From assembly GCF_031393925.1 (NCBI RefSeq), contig NZ_JANMWL010000227.1, positions 1-38,644 on the forward strand: a stretch of 38,644 nt of DNA, given 5' to 3'. This document shows positions 22,447-32,394 of this stretch, one piece after another. How positions within the stretch are numbered: position 1 is the stretch's first letter; every line of letters starts with the position of its first letter. The notes below the pieces were generated by a model that saw nothing but the letters and a program-made list of their open reading frames with translations, ran no database searches and was not told the origin of the DNA. This stretch comes from Methylibium sp031393925 (lineage in GTDB: Bacteria; Pseudomonadota; Gammaproteobacteria; Burkholderiales; Burkholderiaceae_C). A program made the translations under genes and the position numbers.

Positions 22447-23262
22447 CTACCAGATCTGCCACCACGGCTTGGATCGCTCCACGAAACCTTCCTCGAGGTA
22501 GCGCGATTGCGGAAAGTTCTGCGTCAGCACGCGCTTGGCGTCGTCGCGCAGCTGCGGAAGGGCGAGCTTGTCGTAGCTGAGCATCATGATGTAGAGCGCC
22601 TCTTCGCCCGCGGGCGCGCGCTGGAACTCCTGCACTGATTGCTGCGCCCGGTTCGCGGCGGCGACGTAGGCGCCGCGCCGGTAGTAGTAGCGTGCCACAT
22701 GCACCTCGTACGCGGCCAGCGCGCTGACGATGTAGTTCATGCGCAGTTGCGCATCGGGCGCGTACTTGGAGTCGGGAAACTGCGTGGTGAGCTGACGAAA
22801 GCTCTGGTAGGCGTCACGCGAGGCCTGTTGGTCGCGCTCGGAGAGATCTTGGCGCGCGAACGAACTGAGCAGGCCCAGCCTTTCGTTGAAGTTGACCAAG
22901 CCCTGCAGGTAGTAAGCGTAGTCGAGCGCGGGGCTGCTGGGGTGCAGCCGTATGAAGCGCTCGAGCGTGGCGATCGCCAGCGCCTTCTCGCCGGTCTTGT
23001 AGTACGCATAGGCGAGATCGATCTGCGCCTGCTGCGCCAGCGCCGTGCCGGCAGCACGCCCTTCGAGCTTTTCGTAGAGCTTGCTGGCGCGTTCCCAGTT
23101 GCCGTTGGCGGCTTCGTCGCGCGCCTCTTCGTACAATTTTTCGGTCGCCTTGCCGGAGGTTTCATCCTTGGGCGTGGTGTCGCAGCCGGCCAGGACCAGG
23201 CTGCATGCGACAGTTGCTGCCGCCAGTACGCGCCATCCGGCGGTCGATCCCAAGCGCGTCAT
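22447..23262 (-). CDS. bamD: Outer membrane assembly lipoprotein BamD
   Basis: BamD is an essential lipoprotein of the BAM complex that inserts beta-barrel proteins. I use ATG 23262, with AAGGGA 9 nt upstream; ATGs at 23271, 23280 and 23298 are alternatives. The 271-residue product has a lipoprotein signal with lipobox LAGC (C27), then TPR-like helices: LYEEARDEAANGNWERA, AYAYYKTGEKALAI, FIRLHPSSPALDYAYYLQG and FPDSKYAPDA, all typical of BamD/YfiO. The conserved region around YEVHVARYYYRRGAY is intact. It is divergent from rluD, a common order in proteobacteria. Confidence 0.95.
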   Translation of the reverse strand: MTRLGSTAGWRVLAAATVACSLVLAGCDTTPKDETSGKATEKLYEEARDEAANGNWERASKLYEKLEGRAAGTALAQQAQIDLAYAYYKTGEKALAIATLERFIRLHPSSPALDYAYYLQGLVNFNERLGLLSSFARQDLSERDQQASRDAYQSFRQLTTQFPDSKYAPDAQLRMNYIVSALAAYEVHVARYYYRRGAYVAAANRAQQSVQEFQRAPAGEEALYIMMLSYDKLALPQLRDDAKRVLTQNFPQSRYLEEGFVERSKPWWQIW

Positions 23263-23331
23263 CACAGGCATTCCCTTCATCATCAAGCAGGCAGCCACCG
23301 AGGCGACCGCGTTCGTACAAGCAAGATGAAA

Positions 23332-23337
23332 ATTATA
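23332..23337 (-). promoter_or_regulatory. Candidate -10 box of bamD (TATAAT)
   Basis: A perfect TATAAT reads on the minus strand, overlapping the rluD start ATG by 1 nt. It would give bamD a leader of about 65 nt. No clear -35 box is seen; it would lie inside rluD. Confidence 0.45.
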
Positions 23338-24320
23338 TGGGCCTGACTATTGCGACCGAGCCGCTACCCGAGGCGGACGAGCCTGCTGAACCCTTGGTCG
23401 CCGATGCCGAGCGCCGTGCGGCTCGCGTCACCTTGGCCGAGCACGGCGAGCGGCTTGACCGCTGGCTGGTCGCGCAGCACGGCGAGTTCTCGCGCAGCTA
23501 CCTGCAGACACTGGTCGAAGGTGGTCAGGTTCTTGTTGATGGACAGGTCGCCTGCGCTGCGTCGCGCCGTGTGCGCGCCGGCCAGTGGGTGGAGATCACC
23601 TTGCTGCCCACGCTGCAGAGCCAGGCCTTCCGAGCCGAGCCGATCGCGCTCGCGATCGTCTTCGAGGACGAGCACCTGCTGGTGCTCGACAAGCCCGCGG
23701 GGCTGGTCGTCCACCCCGCGCCCGGTAACTGGTCGGGCACGGTGCTCAACGCGCTGCTGGCCCACCACGACGGCGCTGCGGTCCTGCCGCGCGCTGGCAT
23801 CGTGCATCGGCTCGACAAGGACACCAGCGGCCTGATGGTGGTCGCCAAGACCTTACCGGCCATGACCGGCCTCACCCGTGCCATCGCGGCGCGCGAGGTG
23901 CATCGCGAGTACCTGGCGCTGGTGCACGGCACGCTGCGCCAGCCTTCGTTCACCATCGAGGCACCGATCGGGCGCGACCCGGTGGTGCGCGTGAAGATGG
24001 CGGTGGTGACCGACGGCAAGCCCGCGCGTACCGACGTGGCACTGCTGGCCACGCGCGACGCCTACAGCGGTGTGCGCTGCACCTTGCACACCGGCCGCAC
24101 CCACCAGATCCGCGTGCATTTGGCCAGCCGCGGCCACGCATTGGTGTCCGACACGCTGTACGGTGGTCGACCGGCGCTCGGCTTGGTGCGCCAGGCGTTG
24201 CACGCCTGGCAGCTCGGTTTCGATCATCCCGTCGACGGCATGCCGCGCCAGTTCAAAGCAGCCTTGCCGACCGACCTGATGGCGGCGTGGCAGCAACTCG
24301 GAGTCGGCGAGCCGGTCTGA
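23337..24320 (+). CDS. rluD: 23S rRNA pseudouridine synthase RluD
   Basis: RluD makes pseudouridines 1911, 1915 and 1917 in helix 69 of 23S rRNA. The 327-residue protein has an S4 domain (about 28-85) and a catalytic domain with HRLDKDTSGLMVVAKT, whose Asp is the nucleophile. LVHGTLRQPSFTIEAPIGRDP, TGRTHQIRVHLASRGHALVSDTLYGG confirm the RluA/RluD family. ATG 23337 is the only good start in frame; the 20 nt before it are AT-rich and lack a clear Shine-Dalgarno. It is divergent from bamD. Confidence 0.93.
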   Translation: MGLTIATEPLPEADEPAEPLVADAERRAARVTLAEHGERLDRWLVAQHGEFSRSYLQTLVEGGQVLVDGQVACAASRRVRAGQWVEITLLPTLQSQAFRAEPIALAIVFEDEHLLVLDKPAGLVVHPAPGNWSGTVLNALLAHHDGAAVLPRAGIVHRLDKDTSGLMVVAKTLPAMTGLTRAIAAREVHREYLALVHGTLRQPSFTIEAPIGRDPVVRVKMAVVTDGKPARTDVALLATRDAYSGVRCTLHTGRTHQIRVHLASRGHALVSDTLYGGRPALGLVRQALHAWQLGFDHPVDGMPRQFKAALPTDLMAAWQQLGVGEPV

Positions 24321-24331
24321 GCCGCGTCCAT

Positions 24332-24337
24332 TACAAT
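24332..24337 (+). promoter_or_regulatory. Candidate -10 box of scpB (TACAAT)
   Basis: TACAAT sits 12 nt after the rluD stop codon. Transcription from here would give scpB a leader of about 200 nt. No convincing -35 box is visible. Confidence 0.4.
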
Positions 24338-24343
24338 GCGAAA

Positions 24344-24543
24344 ACTCGGGCTGATGCAGCCCCTGCCGGTCGAGCGAATGCCGTCCGGCCCGACCGCCAA
24401 CCGGTCCCCCCCGACAACAGGTGCAAACCGCGGCCAACCCGGCCAACCCCGGCCAAAGAGGCCGGCCCCGCGACGATCAATCATGCGTCGCGCCCGTTTC
24501 CTCGCATACCGGCCTGGTGCCGGCCAGGACGACTGAACGACCG
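24344..24543 (+). other. Long hairpin-rich leader of scpB
   Basis: The gap before scpB holds several hairpins: GGGCTG-ATG-CAGCCC (24348-24362), GACCG with CGGTC further on, and CCGGCC-AAAGA-GGCCGG (24449-24465), the last after short GGCCAACC repeats. No known riboswitch is recognised. A 66-codon ORF (24336-24536) runs through it but looks non-coding. Confidence 0.35.
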
Positions 24544-25341
24544 ATGAATACACAGGATGCGAAGCGCGTCCTCGAAACCGCGCTCATTTGCGCGCAGCAG
24601 CCCTTGCCGCTGCGCGACCTGCGCACGCTGTTCGATGACGAGCTCGGTGCCGACACCGTCCGCGGCCTGCTCGACGAGTTGGTGCGCGACTGGGAGAACC
24701 GTGGCGTCGAGCTGGTCGCCGTGGCCAGCGGCTGGCGCTTCCAGAGTCGGCCCGAATTGCGCGGCTACCTCGACCGCCTGCACCCCGAGAAGCCGCCGAA
24801 GTACACCCGCGCGACGCTCGAGACGCTGGCCATCATTGCCTACCGCCAGCCGGTCACGCGCGGCGACATCGAAGACATCCGCGGCGTGACGGTCAACAGC
24901 CAGTTGCTCAGGCAACTCGAGGATCGCGGCTGGGTCGAGTCGATCGGGCACCGCGAGACGCCCGGCCGCCCGGCGCTGTTTGCCACCACGCGTCAGTTCC
25001 TCGATGACCTCGGCCTTGCTTCGCTCGAACAGTTGCCGGTGCTCGGTGGCATGTCGAGCGCCGCAGCGCTCGCCACGGCGATGCCGGGGCAAGCCTCGCT
25101 GCTGGAAAGCGCAGCCGGCGAGCCGGTCGCCGAACGTGCCGAGTTGGCCACCGAGATCGCAAGCGAAGCGGACCCCGAGACCGCAGCCGGGATCGACCCC
25201 GCGACCGCTGCTGAACCCGCTTTTGCCACCAGTCACGATGAGCCGATGCCTGCAACGGCTGAAGCATCCGCCCCCGAGGCTGCCGCCAACCCGGCCCTCA
25301 CCCTGCCGCCCGCCGACGCCGGCACAACAGCACCGTCATGA
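24544..25341 (+). CDS. scpB: Segregation and condensation protein ScpB
   Basis: ScpB is the winged-helix subunit of the SMC-ScpA-ScpB condensin. The first 165 residues are the conserved core: MNTQDAKRVLETALICAQQ, YTRATLETLAIIAYRQPVTRGDIEDIRGV and LEDRGWVESIGHRETPGRPALFATT. After about residue 180 comes an Ala/Glu/Pro-rich tail of roughly 85 residues, longer than in many ScpB proteins and probably disordered. ATG 24544 is chosen by family N-terminus. The stop overlaps the rluB start (ATGA). scpA is not next to it. Confidence 0.93.
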   Translation: MNTQDAKRVLETALICAQQPLPLRDLRTLFDDELGADTVRGLLDELVRDWENRGVELVAVASGWRFQSRPELRGYLDRLHPEKPPKYTRATLETLAIIAYRQPVTRGDIEDIRGVTVNSQLLRQLEDRGWVESIGHRETPGRPALFATTRQFLDDLGLASLEQLPVLGGMSSAAALATAMPGQASLLESAAGEPVAERAELATEIASEADPETAAGIDPATAAEPAFATSHDEPMPATAEASAPEAAANPALTLPPADAGTTAPS

Positions 25342-27443
25342 ACGACAACGACCACCCGCCCACCGAGCCCGTCGATCCGGCCCTTTCCGAGTCGAGCGAC
25401 ACCGACGCGCCGGCACCCGCCCGACGGCGCAGCCGCAAGGCCGTCGCGCCGGCCGATGACACGGTGACCGCGGAGCCTGCAGCCGAGCGCGAAGCCGACG
25501 ACGCCGCAGCGCCCGCCAAGCCCGCGCGGCGCCGCAAGCCCAAGGCCGAGAGCTTGGGTGACGATGCGACACCCACGCCGGTGGCGAGCGAGGGTTCGAC
25601 CGTGCCGGCCCAGGCCCAGGCCGAGGCCGAGGCGAAGCATGAGGTGTCGGCGGCATCGACGGCGTCGACGTCGACGCGAATCGATGGCGAGGGCGCGGCT
25701 GCGGCTGCAAATCCTGAAGCGCTGGCCGGCGATGAGGGCGGTGAGCGTGGCCGTCGCAATCGCAATCGCCGCCGCGGCCGAGGTCGCGAAGGCGCCGAGC
25801 ACGCCGCCATCGACGGCGACACAGCCGACGGCGCGGCACCGCCGGCCGAGCACGGCGCGCGCGCGCCGGTCGCGGCGCCCGACCCCGCCGAGGCGGTCGA
25901 GCGTTTTGCCGAGGTGCTCTCGGGCGCTTACGACGCCGAGCCGCCCGAGCCCGACGACGAGGCCAGCGTCGAACTCTCCACCAAGCGCGTGCTGCGCCCC
26001 GAGCCCGAGGCACCGAAGCTGCACAAGGTGTTGGCGCAGTCGGGCATCGGTTCGCGGCGCGACATGGAGCAATTGATCGCCGACGGCCGCGTCACGGTCA
26101 ATGACGAAGTCGCGCACGTCGGCATGCGCATCGCCCAGGGCGACCGCGTCGCCGTGGCCGGCAAGCCGGTACGCGTGCGCATCCTGCCGCCCACCGCGCG
26201 GCTGCTGGCCTACCACAAGCCGACCGGCGAGGTGGTGACGCAGAGCGACCCCGAGGGCCGTCCGACGGTGTTCAGGCGACTGCCGCGCCTGCAGAACGGC
26301 AAGTGGCAGTCGGTCGGTCGCCTGGACATCAACACCGAGGGCTTGCTGCTGTTCAGCAACTCTGGCGAGCTGGCCAACCAGCTGATGCATCCGCGCTTTG
26401 GCGTCGAGCGCGAGTACGCCGTGCGCGTGCTCGGCAGCCTCGACGAGGAGCAGCGCGCGCGCCTGATCGAAGGTGTGGAGATCGAAGGCCAGACGGCGGG
26501 CTTCAAGTCGATCGAAGACGGCGGTGGCGAGGGCGCCAACCGCTGGTACCGCGTCGTCATCACCGAGGGCCGCAACCGCGAGGTGCGCAAGCTGTTCGAC
26601 AAGGTCGGCCTGGCGGTGAGCCGGCTGATCCGCATCCGCTACGGCACCGTGGTGTTGCCGCGCGGGCTCAAGCGCGGCGTTTGGGTCGAGCTCGGCGAAC
26701 ACGACCTTCGGCTGATCCGCCAGCTCGCCGGGGGTGGACGCGGCGAGGCGCGCGAGACGCCGCAGGGCAACCCGGACCTGCCGCAAGGTAACCGCGAGCA
26801 ACGCCGCAACGTCCGCGGCAATAGCAAGGGCGGCGTCCGCCAGGAGGTGCGCCAAGGCGCACGCGGGCCGCAACAGAACGGGCCGCGCGAACGTCAGCAG
26901 GGCGAGGCACGCGGACCGCGGCGTGATCCGCGAGAGGCGCGCCCGGTCGGCCCGGCACTCGATGGCGACGACGTTGCGCGCGAGGAGTCGTTCGAGCGCA
27001 TTCCCAACCCGCTCGAGCAGACCTTCGATCGGCGCTTTGCGACGGGGCCGCGGCGGGGCACTGCCCAGGGCTTTGGCCACGGCGGCTCCACGCAGCCCGA
27101 CCTGGATGGAGGCCCGGTGGGCACCATTCCCAATCCACTCGAGCAGACCTTCGACAAGCGCTTCGTCAAGGGCTCGCAACGCATCAACGCCGGTTTCGGC
27201 CGCCACGACGCGCATCAACCGGACACGGGCGGTGGCGGCAAGAAGGGCGGGCCCAAGCAGCCGGACCCGATGCAGACCTCGGTGGGCTACATCGGTGCCG
27301 ACGCCTACTTCAACAAGGTCGGTGGCAAGCGCGGTGGTGGGGGCGGTGGTGGCGGGCGCGGTGGCCAGGGCGGACGTGGCGGCGGTGGTGGTGGCATGGG
27401 CGGTGGCGGCGGTGGCGCAGGAGGCCGTGGCCGCGGTCGGTAA
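25338..27443 (+). CDS. rluB: 23S rRNA pseudouridine synthase RluB with long disordered extensions
   Basis: RluB makes pseudouridine 2605 in 23S rRNA. The core is an S4 domain (about 227-275; KLHKVLAQSGIGSRRDMEQL) and a catalytic domain (about 288-462) with D330 in GRLDINTEGLLLFSNSG and RNREVRKLFDKVGL. The protein is 701 residues, against 291 in E. coli. The first 220 residues are Ala/Pro/acidic with an Arg-rich patch near 138-150 (GRRNRNRRRGRGR). The C-terminal 240 residues are Gly/Arg/Gln-rich, contain two copies of IPNPLEQTFD-R/K-RF (555-567 and 597-609), the segment PDPMQTSVGYIGADAYFNK, and end in an RGG-like tail. Start ATGA overlaps scpB. Confidence 0.93.
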   Translation: MNDNDHPPTEPVDPALSESSDTDAPAPARRRSRKAVAPADDTVTAEPAAEREADDAAAPAKPARRRKPKAESLGDDATPTPVASEGSTVPAQAQAEAEAKHEVSAASTASTSTRIDGEGAAAAANPEALAGDEGGERGRRNRNRRRGRGREGAEHAAIDGDTADGAAPPAEHGARAPVAAPDPAEAVERFAEVLSGAYDAEPPEPDDEASVELSTKRVLRPEPEAPKLHKVLAQSGIGSRRDMEQLIADGRVTVNDEVAHVGMRIAQGDRVAVAGKPVRVRILPPTARLLAYHKPTGEVVTQSDPEGRPTVFRRLPRLQNGKWQSVGRLDINTEGLLLFSNSGELANQLMHPRFGVEREYAVRVLGSLDEEQRARLIEGVEIEGQTAGFKSIEDGGGEGANRWYRVVITEGRNREVRKLFDKVGLAVSRLIRIRYGTVVLPRGLKRGVWVELGEHDLRLIRQLAGGGRGEARETPQGNPDLPQGNREQRRNVRGNSKGGVRQEVRQGARGPQQNGPRERQQGEARGPRRDPREARPVGPALDGDDVAREESFERIPNPLEQTFDRRFATGPRRGTAQGFGHGGSTQPDLDGGPVGTIPNPLEQTFDKRFVKGSQRINAGFGRHDAHQPDTGGGGKKGGPKQPDPMQTSVGYIGADAYFNKVGGKRGGGGGGGGRGGQGGRGGGGGGMGGGGGGAGGRGRGR

Positions 27444-27490
27444 TCACATTTGCGCCATGCCCTGCCATCAAGAAAACCAGGCCCGGCCGC

Positions 27491-27496
27491 TAGAAT
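27491..27496 (+). promoter_or_regulatory. Candidate -10 box of the ndk operon (TAGAAT)
   Basis: TAGAAT lies 38 nt before the ndk ATG, which also has a good GGAGAG ribosome site. No -35 match is evident. It would drive the long ndk-to-der operon. Confidence 0.45.
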
Positions 27497-27534
27497 CCAA
27501 GGCTTTGTCAAAACACTGATTCCGGAGAGAGAAC

Positions 27535-27960
27535 ATGGCGACCGAACGTACCTTGTCCATCATCAAACCCGACGCTGTGGCCAAGAACGTCATCGGCCAG
27601 ATCTATGCGCGCTTCGAAGGCGCGGGCTTGAAGGTCATCGCAGCGAAGATGGCGCACCTGTCACGCGGCGAGGCCGAGGCCTTCTACGCGGTGCACAAGG
27701 CGCGTCCTTTCTTCAAGGATCTGGTGGAGTTCATGATTTCGGGTCCGGTCATGATCCAGGCGCTCGAAGGCGAAGGCGCGATCGCCAAGAACCGCGACCT
27801 GATGGGCGCCACCGACCCGAAGAAGGCCGACAAGGGCACGATTCGCGCCGACTTTGCCGAAAGCATCGACGCCAATGCCGTCCACGGCTCCGATGCGGCC
27901 GAGACCGCTGCGGTCGAGATCGCGTTCTTTTTTCCCGGCATGAACGTCTACGGCCGTTGA
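27535..27960 (+). CDS. ndk: Nucleoside diphosphate kinase
   Basis: Ndk moves the gamma phosphate of ATP to nucleoside diphosphates through a phosphohistidine. The 141-residue protein is standard in length; the catalytic H117 is in NAVHGSDAAETA, and ERTLSIIKPDAV is the N-terminal signature. GGAGAG lies a few nt before ATG 27535. It begins a long co-directional run to der. Confidence 0.97.
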   Translation: MATERTLSIIKPDAVAKNVIGQIYARFEGAGLKVIAAKMAHLSRGEAEAFYAVHKARPFFKDLVEFMISGPVMIQALEGEGAIAKNRDLMGATDPKKADKGTIRADFAESIDANAVHGSDAAETAAVEIAFFFPGMNVYGR

Positions 27961-28009
27961 GTGGCCGTGGCGACGCCCGACGGCGCCGTCCTCACCTGCG
28001 GACCACCCC

Positions 28010-29215
28010 ATGACCCCGGCCAACCTGCTCGATTTTGATCTCGACGCGCTGGCCGTGTACTGCGAGCAGCTGGGCGAGAAGCGCTTTCGCGCGACGCAGC
28101 TGTTTCGCTGGATTCACCAGCGGGGCGCGGCCGATTTCGCGCTGATGTCGGACCTTGCCAAGTCGCTGCGCGACAAGCTCGCCACGCGCGCCACCGTGGC
28201 CGGCCTGGCGGTCCTCAGCGAGCACGTCTCGGCCGACGGCACGGTGAAGTGGTTGTTCGACGTCGGCGGTGGCGACGCCATCGAGACGGTGTTCATTCCC
28301 GAACATGACCGTGGCACCTTGTGCATTTCATCGCAGGCGGGTTGCGCGGTCGGTTGCCGCTTCTGTTCGACCGGCCACCAGGGCTTCAGCCGCAACCTCG
28401 CCACTGGCGAGATCGTCGCGCAACTCTGGCATGCCGAACACGTGCTGCGCGCACGCCGCGGCTCGAGCGAGCGCGTCATCAGCAACGTGGTGATGATGGG
28501 CATGGGCGAGCCGCTGCAGAACTACGACGCGCTGGTGCCGGCTCTGCGCGTCATGCTCGACGACCACGGCTACGGCCTGTCGCGTCGGCGCGTCACGGTC
28601 TCCACCTCCGGCGTGGTGCCGATGATCGAGCGTTTGCGCGAGGACTGCCCGGTCGCGCTGGCCGTGTCGCTGCATGCACCGGGCGACGCGCTGCGCAACG
28701 AGCTGGTGCCGCTCAACCGCAAGTACCCGATCGCCGAGCTGCTGGCGTCGTGCCAGCGCTACCTGGAGGCCGCGCCGCGCGACTTCATCACCTTCGAGTA
28801 CTGCATGCTCGACGGCGTGAACGACAGCGTCGCGCAGGCCCGCGAGTTGCTGCGCCTGGTGGGCGAGCGTGGGCCGGTGGGTCGCGTGCCGTGCAAGATA
28901 AACCTGATCCCGTTCAACCCGTTCCCGGCTTCGGGGCTGGTGCGCTCGACGCCGACGCGGGTGCAGGCCTTTGCGCAGGTGCTGATCGACGGCGGGCTGG
29001 TCACGACGGTGCGCAGGACGCGGGGCGACGACATCGACGCGGCCTGCGGTCAGCTCGCCGGCGAGGTGCAGGACCGCACGCATGCCGACCAGCGCATGAC
29101 GCGTGCGCCGATCGTCATTCATCCCGTCGGCGCGAATGCCAAGAGCAGCACAGGCGCGGCAAGCCAGCACAACGAGGCACGCTCGAGCGGTGCCAACACG
29201 GAGACGACACGATGA
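28010..29215 (+). CDS. rlmN: Dual-specificity 23S rRNA/tRNA adenine-C2 methyltransferase RlmN
   Basis: RlmN is a radical SAM enzyme that methylates C2 of A2503 in 23S rRNA and A37 of some tRNAs. The cluster cysteines are C112, C116 and C119 (CAVGCRFCSTGHQGF). C105 (LCISS) and C346 (DAACGQLAGE) fit the two mechanistic cysteines. VMMGMGEPLQNYD, VALAVSLHAP and NLIPFNPFP are also diagnostic. The 401-residue protein has an extra C-terminal tail of about 45 residues rich in Ser/Ala/Thr. The ribosome site is weak. Its stop overlaps the next start (ATGA). Confidence 0.96.
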   Translation: MTPANLLDFDLDALAVYCEQLGEKRFRATQLFRWIHQRGAADFALMSDLAKSLRDKLATRATVAGLAVLSEHVSADGTVKWLFDVGGGDAIETVFIPEHDRGTLCISSQAGCAVGCRFCSTGHQGFSRNLATGEIVAQLWHAEHVLRARRGSSERVISNVVMMGMGEPLQNYDALVPALRVMLDDHGYGLSRRRVTVSTSGVVPMIERLREDCPVALAVSLHAPGDALRNELVPLNRKYPIAELLASCQRYLEAAPRDFITFEYCMLDGVNDSVAQARELLRLVGERGPVGRVPCKINLIPFNPFPASGLVRSTPTRVQAFAQVLIDGGLVTTVRRTRGDDIDAACGQLAGEVQDRTHADQRMTRAPIVIHPVGANAKSSTGAASQHNEARSSGANTETTR

Positions 29216-30039
29216 GCGGTGGCAGGCTTCAAGGGTTCGCTGCGGCGCGCATCGCGCTGCTGGCCGGCTTGGCACTGGCGATGACGCTGGCGTCGCCGGT
29301 GACGGCGCACGCGCAGCCGCGCCAGGACACTTCGCGCGGCGGCAACAACGCGGGTGACGACGAAACGCAGCGCCGCGCCCGCACGCGCCTCGAGCTGGCG
29401 TCGGCCTATTACGCCGAAGGGCGGCTGGACACGGCGCTCGAGGAGATCAAGCGCGCGCTTGCCTCGAGCCCGGACCTTCCGCAGGCGCTCAATCTGCGCG
29501 CCCTGATCTACAGCGCGCTCGGTGACGATCCGCAGGCTGAAGAGAGCTTCAAGCGCGCGCTCGGCGTGGCGTCGGCCGACGGCGACGTGTTGCACAACTA
29601 TGGTTGGTTCCTGTGCCAGCGCAACCGCCACGCCGAAGCCGATGTGATGTTCCAGCGCACGCTGGCCCTGCAACAGTACCGCACGCCCAGCCGTACCTTG
29701 CTCGTGCAGGGCATCTGCGAGGCCCGCTCCGGCCGGCTCGAGCTGGCCGAGCAGACGCTCAAGCGCGCCTACGAGATCGATGCCGCCAACCCGGCCACGG
29801 CCATGAACCTGAGTGACGTGCTCTACCGCCGCGGCGAGCACGAGCGCGCGCGCTTCTACGTGCGCCGCGTCAACAACAACGCCGAGCTGCGCAACGCCGA
29901 ATCGCTGTGGCTGGCAGCGCGCATCGAAAACCGGCTCGGCAACGCGCAGGGCGTGCGCGACCTGGGCAATCAGCTGCGCTCGAGTTATCCGCAGTCGCGC
30001 GAGGCGTCGGCGTTCGAGCGTGGGGGCTTCGATGAGTGA
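29212..30039 (+). CDS. pilW: Type IV pilus biogenesis TPR protein PilW/PilF-like
   Basis: PilW/PilF is the TPR pilotin that helps PilQ secretin assembly for type IV pili. The 275-residue product has an N-terminal signal (cleavage after about residue 33, VTAHA-QPRQ) and TPR repeats: LASAYYAEGRLDTALEEIKRAL, LHNYGWFLCQRNRHAEADVMF, AEQTLKRAYEIDAANPATAMNLSDVLYRRGEHERARFYVRR. The tetratricopeptide register and rlmN-pilW-rodZ order are as expected. The signal lacks the lipobox cysteine found in P. aeruginosa PilF, so this protein may be soluble in the periplasm. GGAG lies 8 nt before ATG 29212; it overlaps rlmN by 4 nt and rodZ by 8 nt. Confidence 0.88.
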   Translation: MSGGRLQGFAAARIALLAGLALAMTLASPVTAHAQPRQDTSRGGNNAGDDETQRRARTRLELASAYYAEGRLDTALEEIKRALASSPDLPQALNLRALIYSALGDDPQAEESFKRALGVASADGDVLHNYGWFLCQRNRHAEADVMFQRTLALQQYRTPSRTLLVQGICEARSGRLELAEQTLKRAYEIDAANPATAMNLSDVLYRRGEHERARFYVRRVNNNAELRNAESLWLAARIENRLGNAQGVRDLGNQLRSSYPQSREASAFERGGFDE

Positions 30040-30960
30040 GACGTCACCGTCGCCCGCTGGCAGTGCCGGCGCCTTGCTGAAGGCCGCGCGCGAACAGCAG
30101 GGCTTGCACCTGGCGGTGCTGGCGGCGTCGCTGAAGGTGACGCCGCGCAAGCTCGAGTCGCTCGAGGCGGACCGCTACGACGAACTGCCCGATCTAGGCT
30201 TTGCTCGCGCCCTGGCCCTGAGCATGTGCCGCACGCTTCGCATCGACGCCGAGCCGGTGCTCGCACGGCTGCCGCGTCAGGGCGGCGAGGTGCTCGATCC
30301 GGCGATGCGCCGGCTCAACCAGCCCTTTCGCGACCGCTCGAGTGGCCACGATTCCGGGCAAGGTCCGGGTTTGCCGAGCCTGCCGTTGCTGGCCGCGATC
30401 TTTCTGTTAATCGCAGCGGTGGTGATTTATGTGCTGCCGGCGGGTTTCTGGTCGTCCCTCGGTCAGGGCGCTGCCGAGCCGTCGGCCAGCGCGCCAGGCA
30501 GCGGCTCGAGCCGGCCCGCATCGATCACGGGCGTGCTGGGGGCGGCCATGAGCGAGGCCGCAAACCTGCCCCGTGCGGCAGCGCCGGATGTGACCCAGGC
30601 GACCGCGCCCACCGCATCCACCACCACATCGCCGATCAGCGAGACCGCTGCGACGGATGTCACGGCTTCGCCGGTGATCGACACCGTCTTCCTGGTTCCC
30701 GGTGGCTCGTCCGCATCGGCGCCCCTGGCCGGCGGCATGTTGAGCTTTCGCGCCGCTTCGGAGTCATGGGTCGAGGTGCGCGACGGCAGCGGGCAGGTAC
30801 TTTTCTCGCGCACCCTCGTGGCCGGCGAGGCGGCCGGCCTCGATGGATCGCTGCCAATGCGCCTGACCATCGGCAACGCGCAAGGCACGCAGGTGAGCTT
30901 CCGTGGCCAGCCGGTGCAGCTCGAGGTGACGCGCGACAACGTGGCCCGGTTGGAGCTGAA

Positions 30961-30964
<4 letters not shown>
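30032..30964 (+). CDS. rodZ: RodZ-like helix-turn-helix membrane protein
   Basis: RodZ links MreB filaments to the cell-wall elongation machinery. The 310-residue protein has a cytoplasmic HTH_25 domain (about 12-78; LLKAAREQQGLHLAVLAASL, then YDELPDLGFARALALSMCR), a single transmembrane segment (116-136), a long Ser/Thr/Ala-rich periplasmic linker, and a C-terminal DUF4115 domain (about 235-310; SWVEVRDGSGQVLFSRTL). The start overlaps pilW by 8 nt with GGGGG upstream. Its stop overlaps the ispG start (ATGA). Confidence 0.92.
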
Positions 30965-32280
<1,316 letters not shown>

Positions 32281-32394
32281 CGCGGTCGTCCGCGGCCGCG
32301 AACGCTGGCTTCCGAGGGGTAGGTAGCGCGAGCGGTAAGCGGCGCTGTCGCGCTGTTCCACTTCCCAGCGGTTCCTCCTTCCTGCAAAAACGAA

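Noticed and set aside
24336..24536. 66-codon ORF in the scpB leader as a possible leader peptide
   Set aside because: Its ATG falls within the candidate -10 box, and the Pro/Arg/Gly-rich product shows no coding signature.
27330..27443. GGT/GGC-rich tract as a separate repeat element
   Set aside because: It is the codon pattern of the Gly-rich RluB tail, not a perfect tandem repeat.
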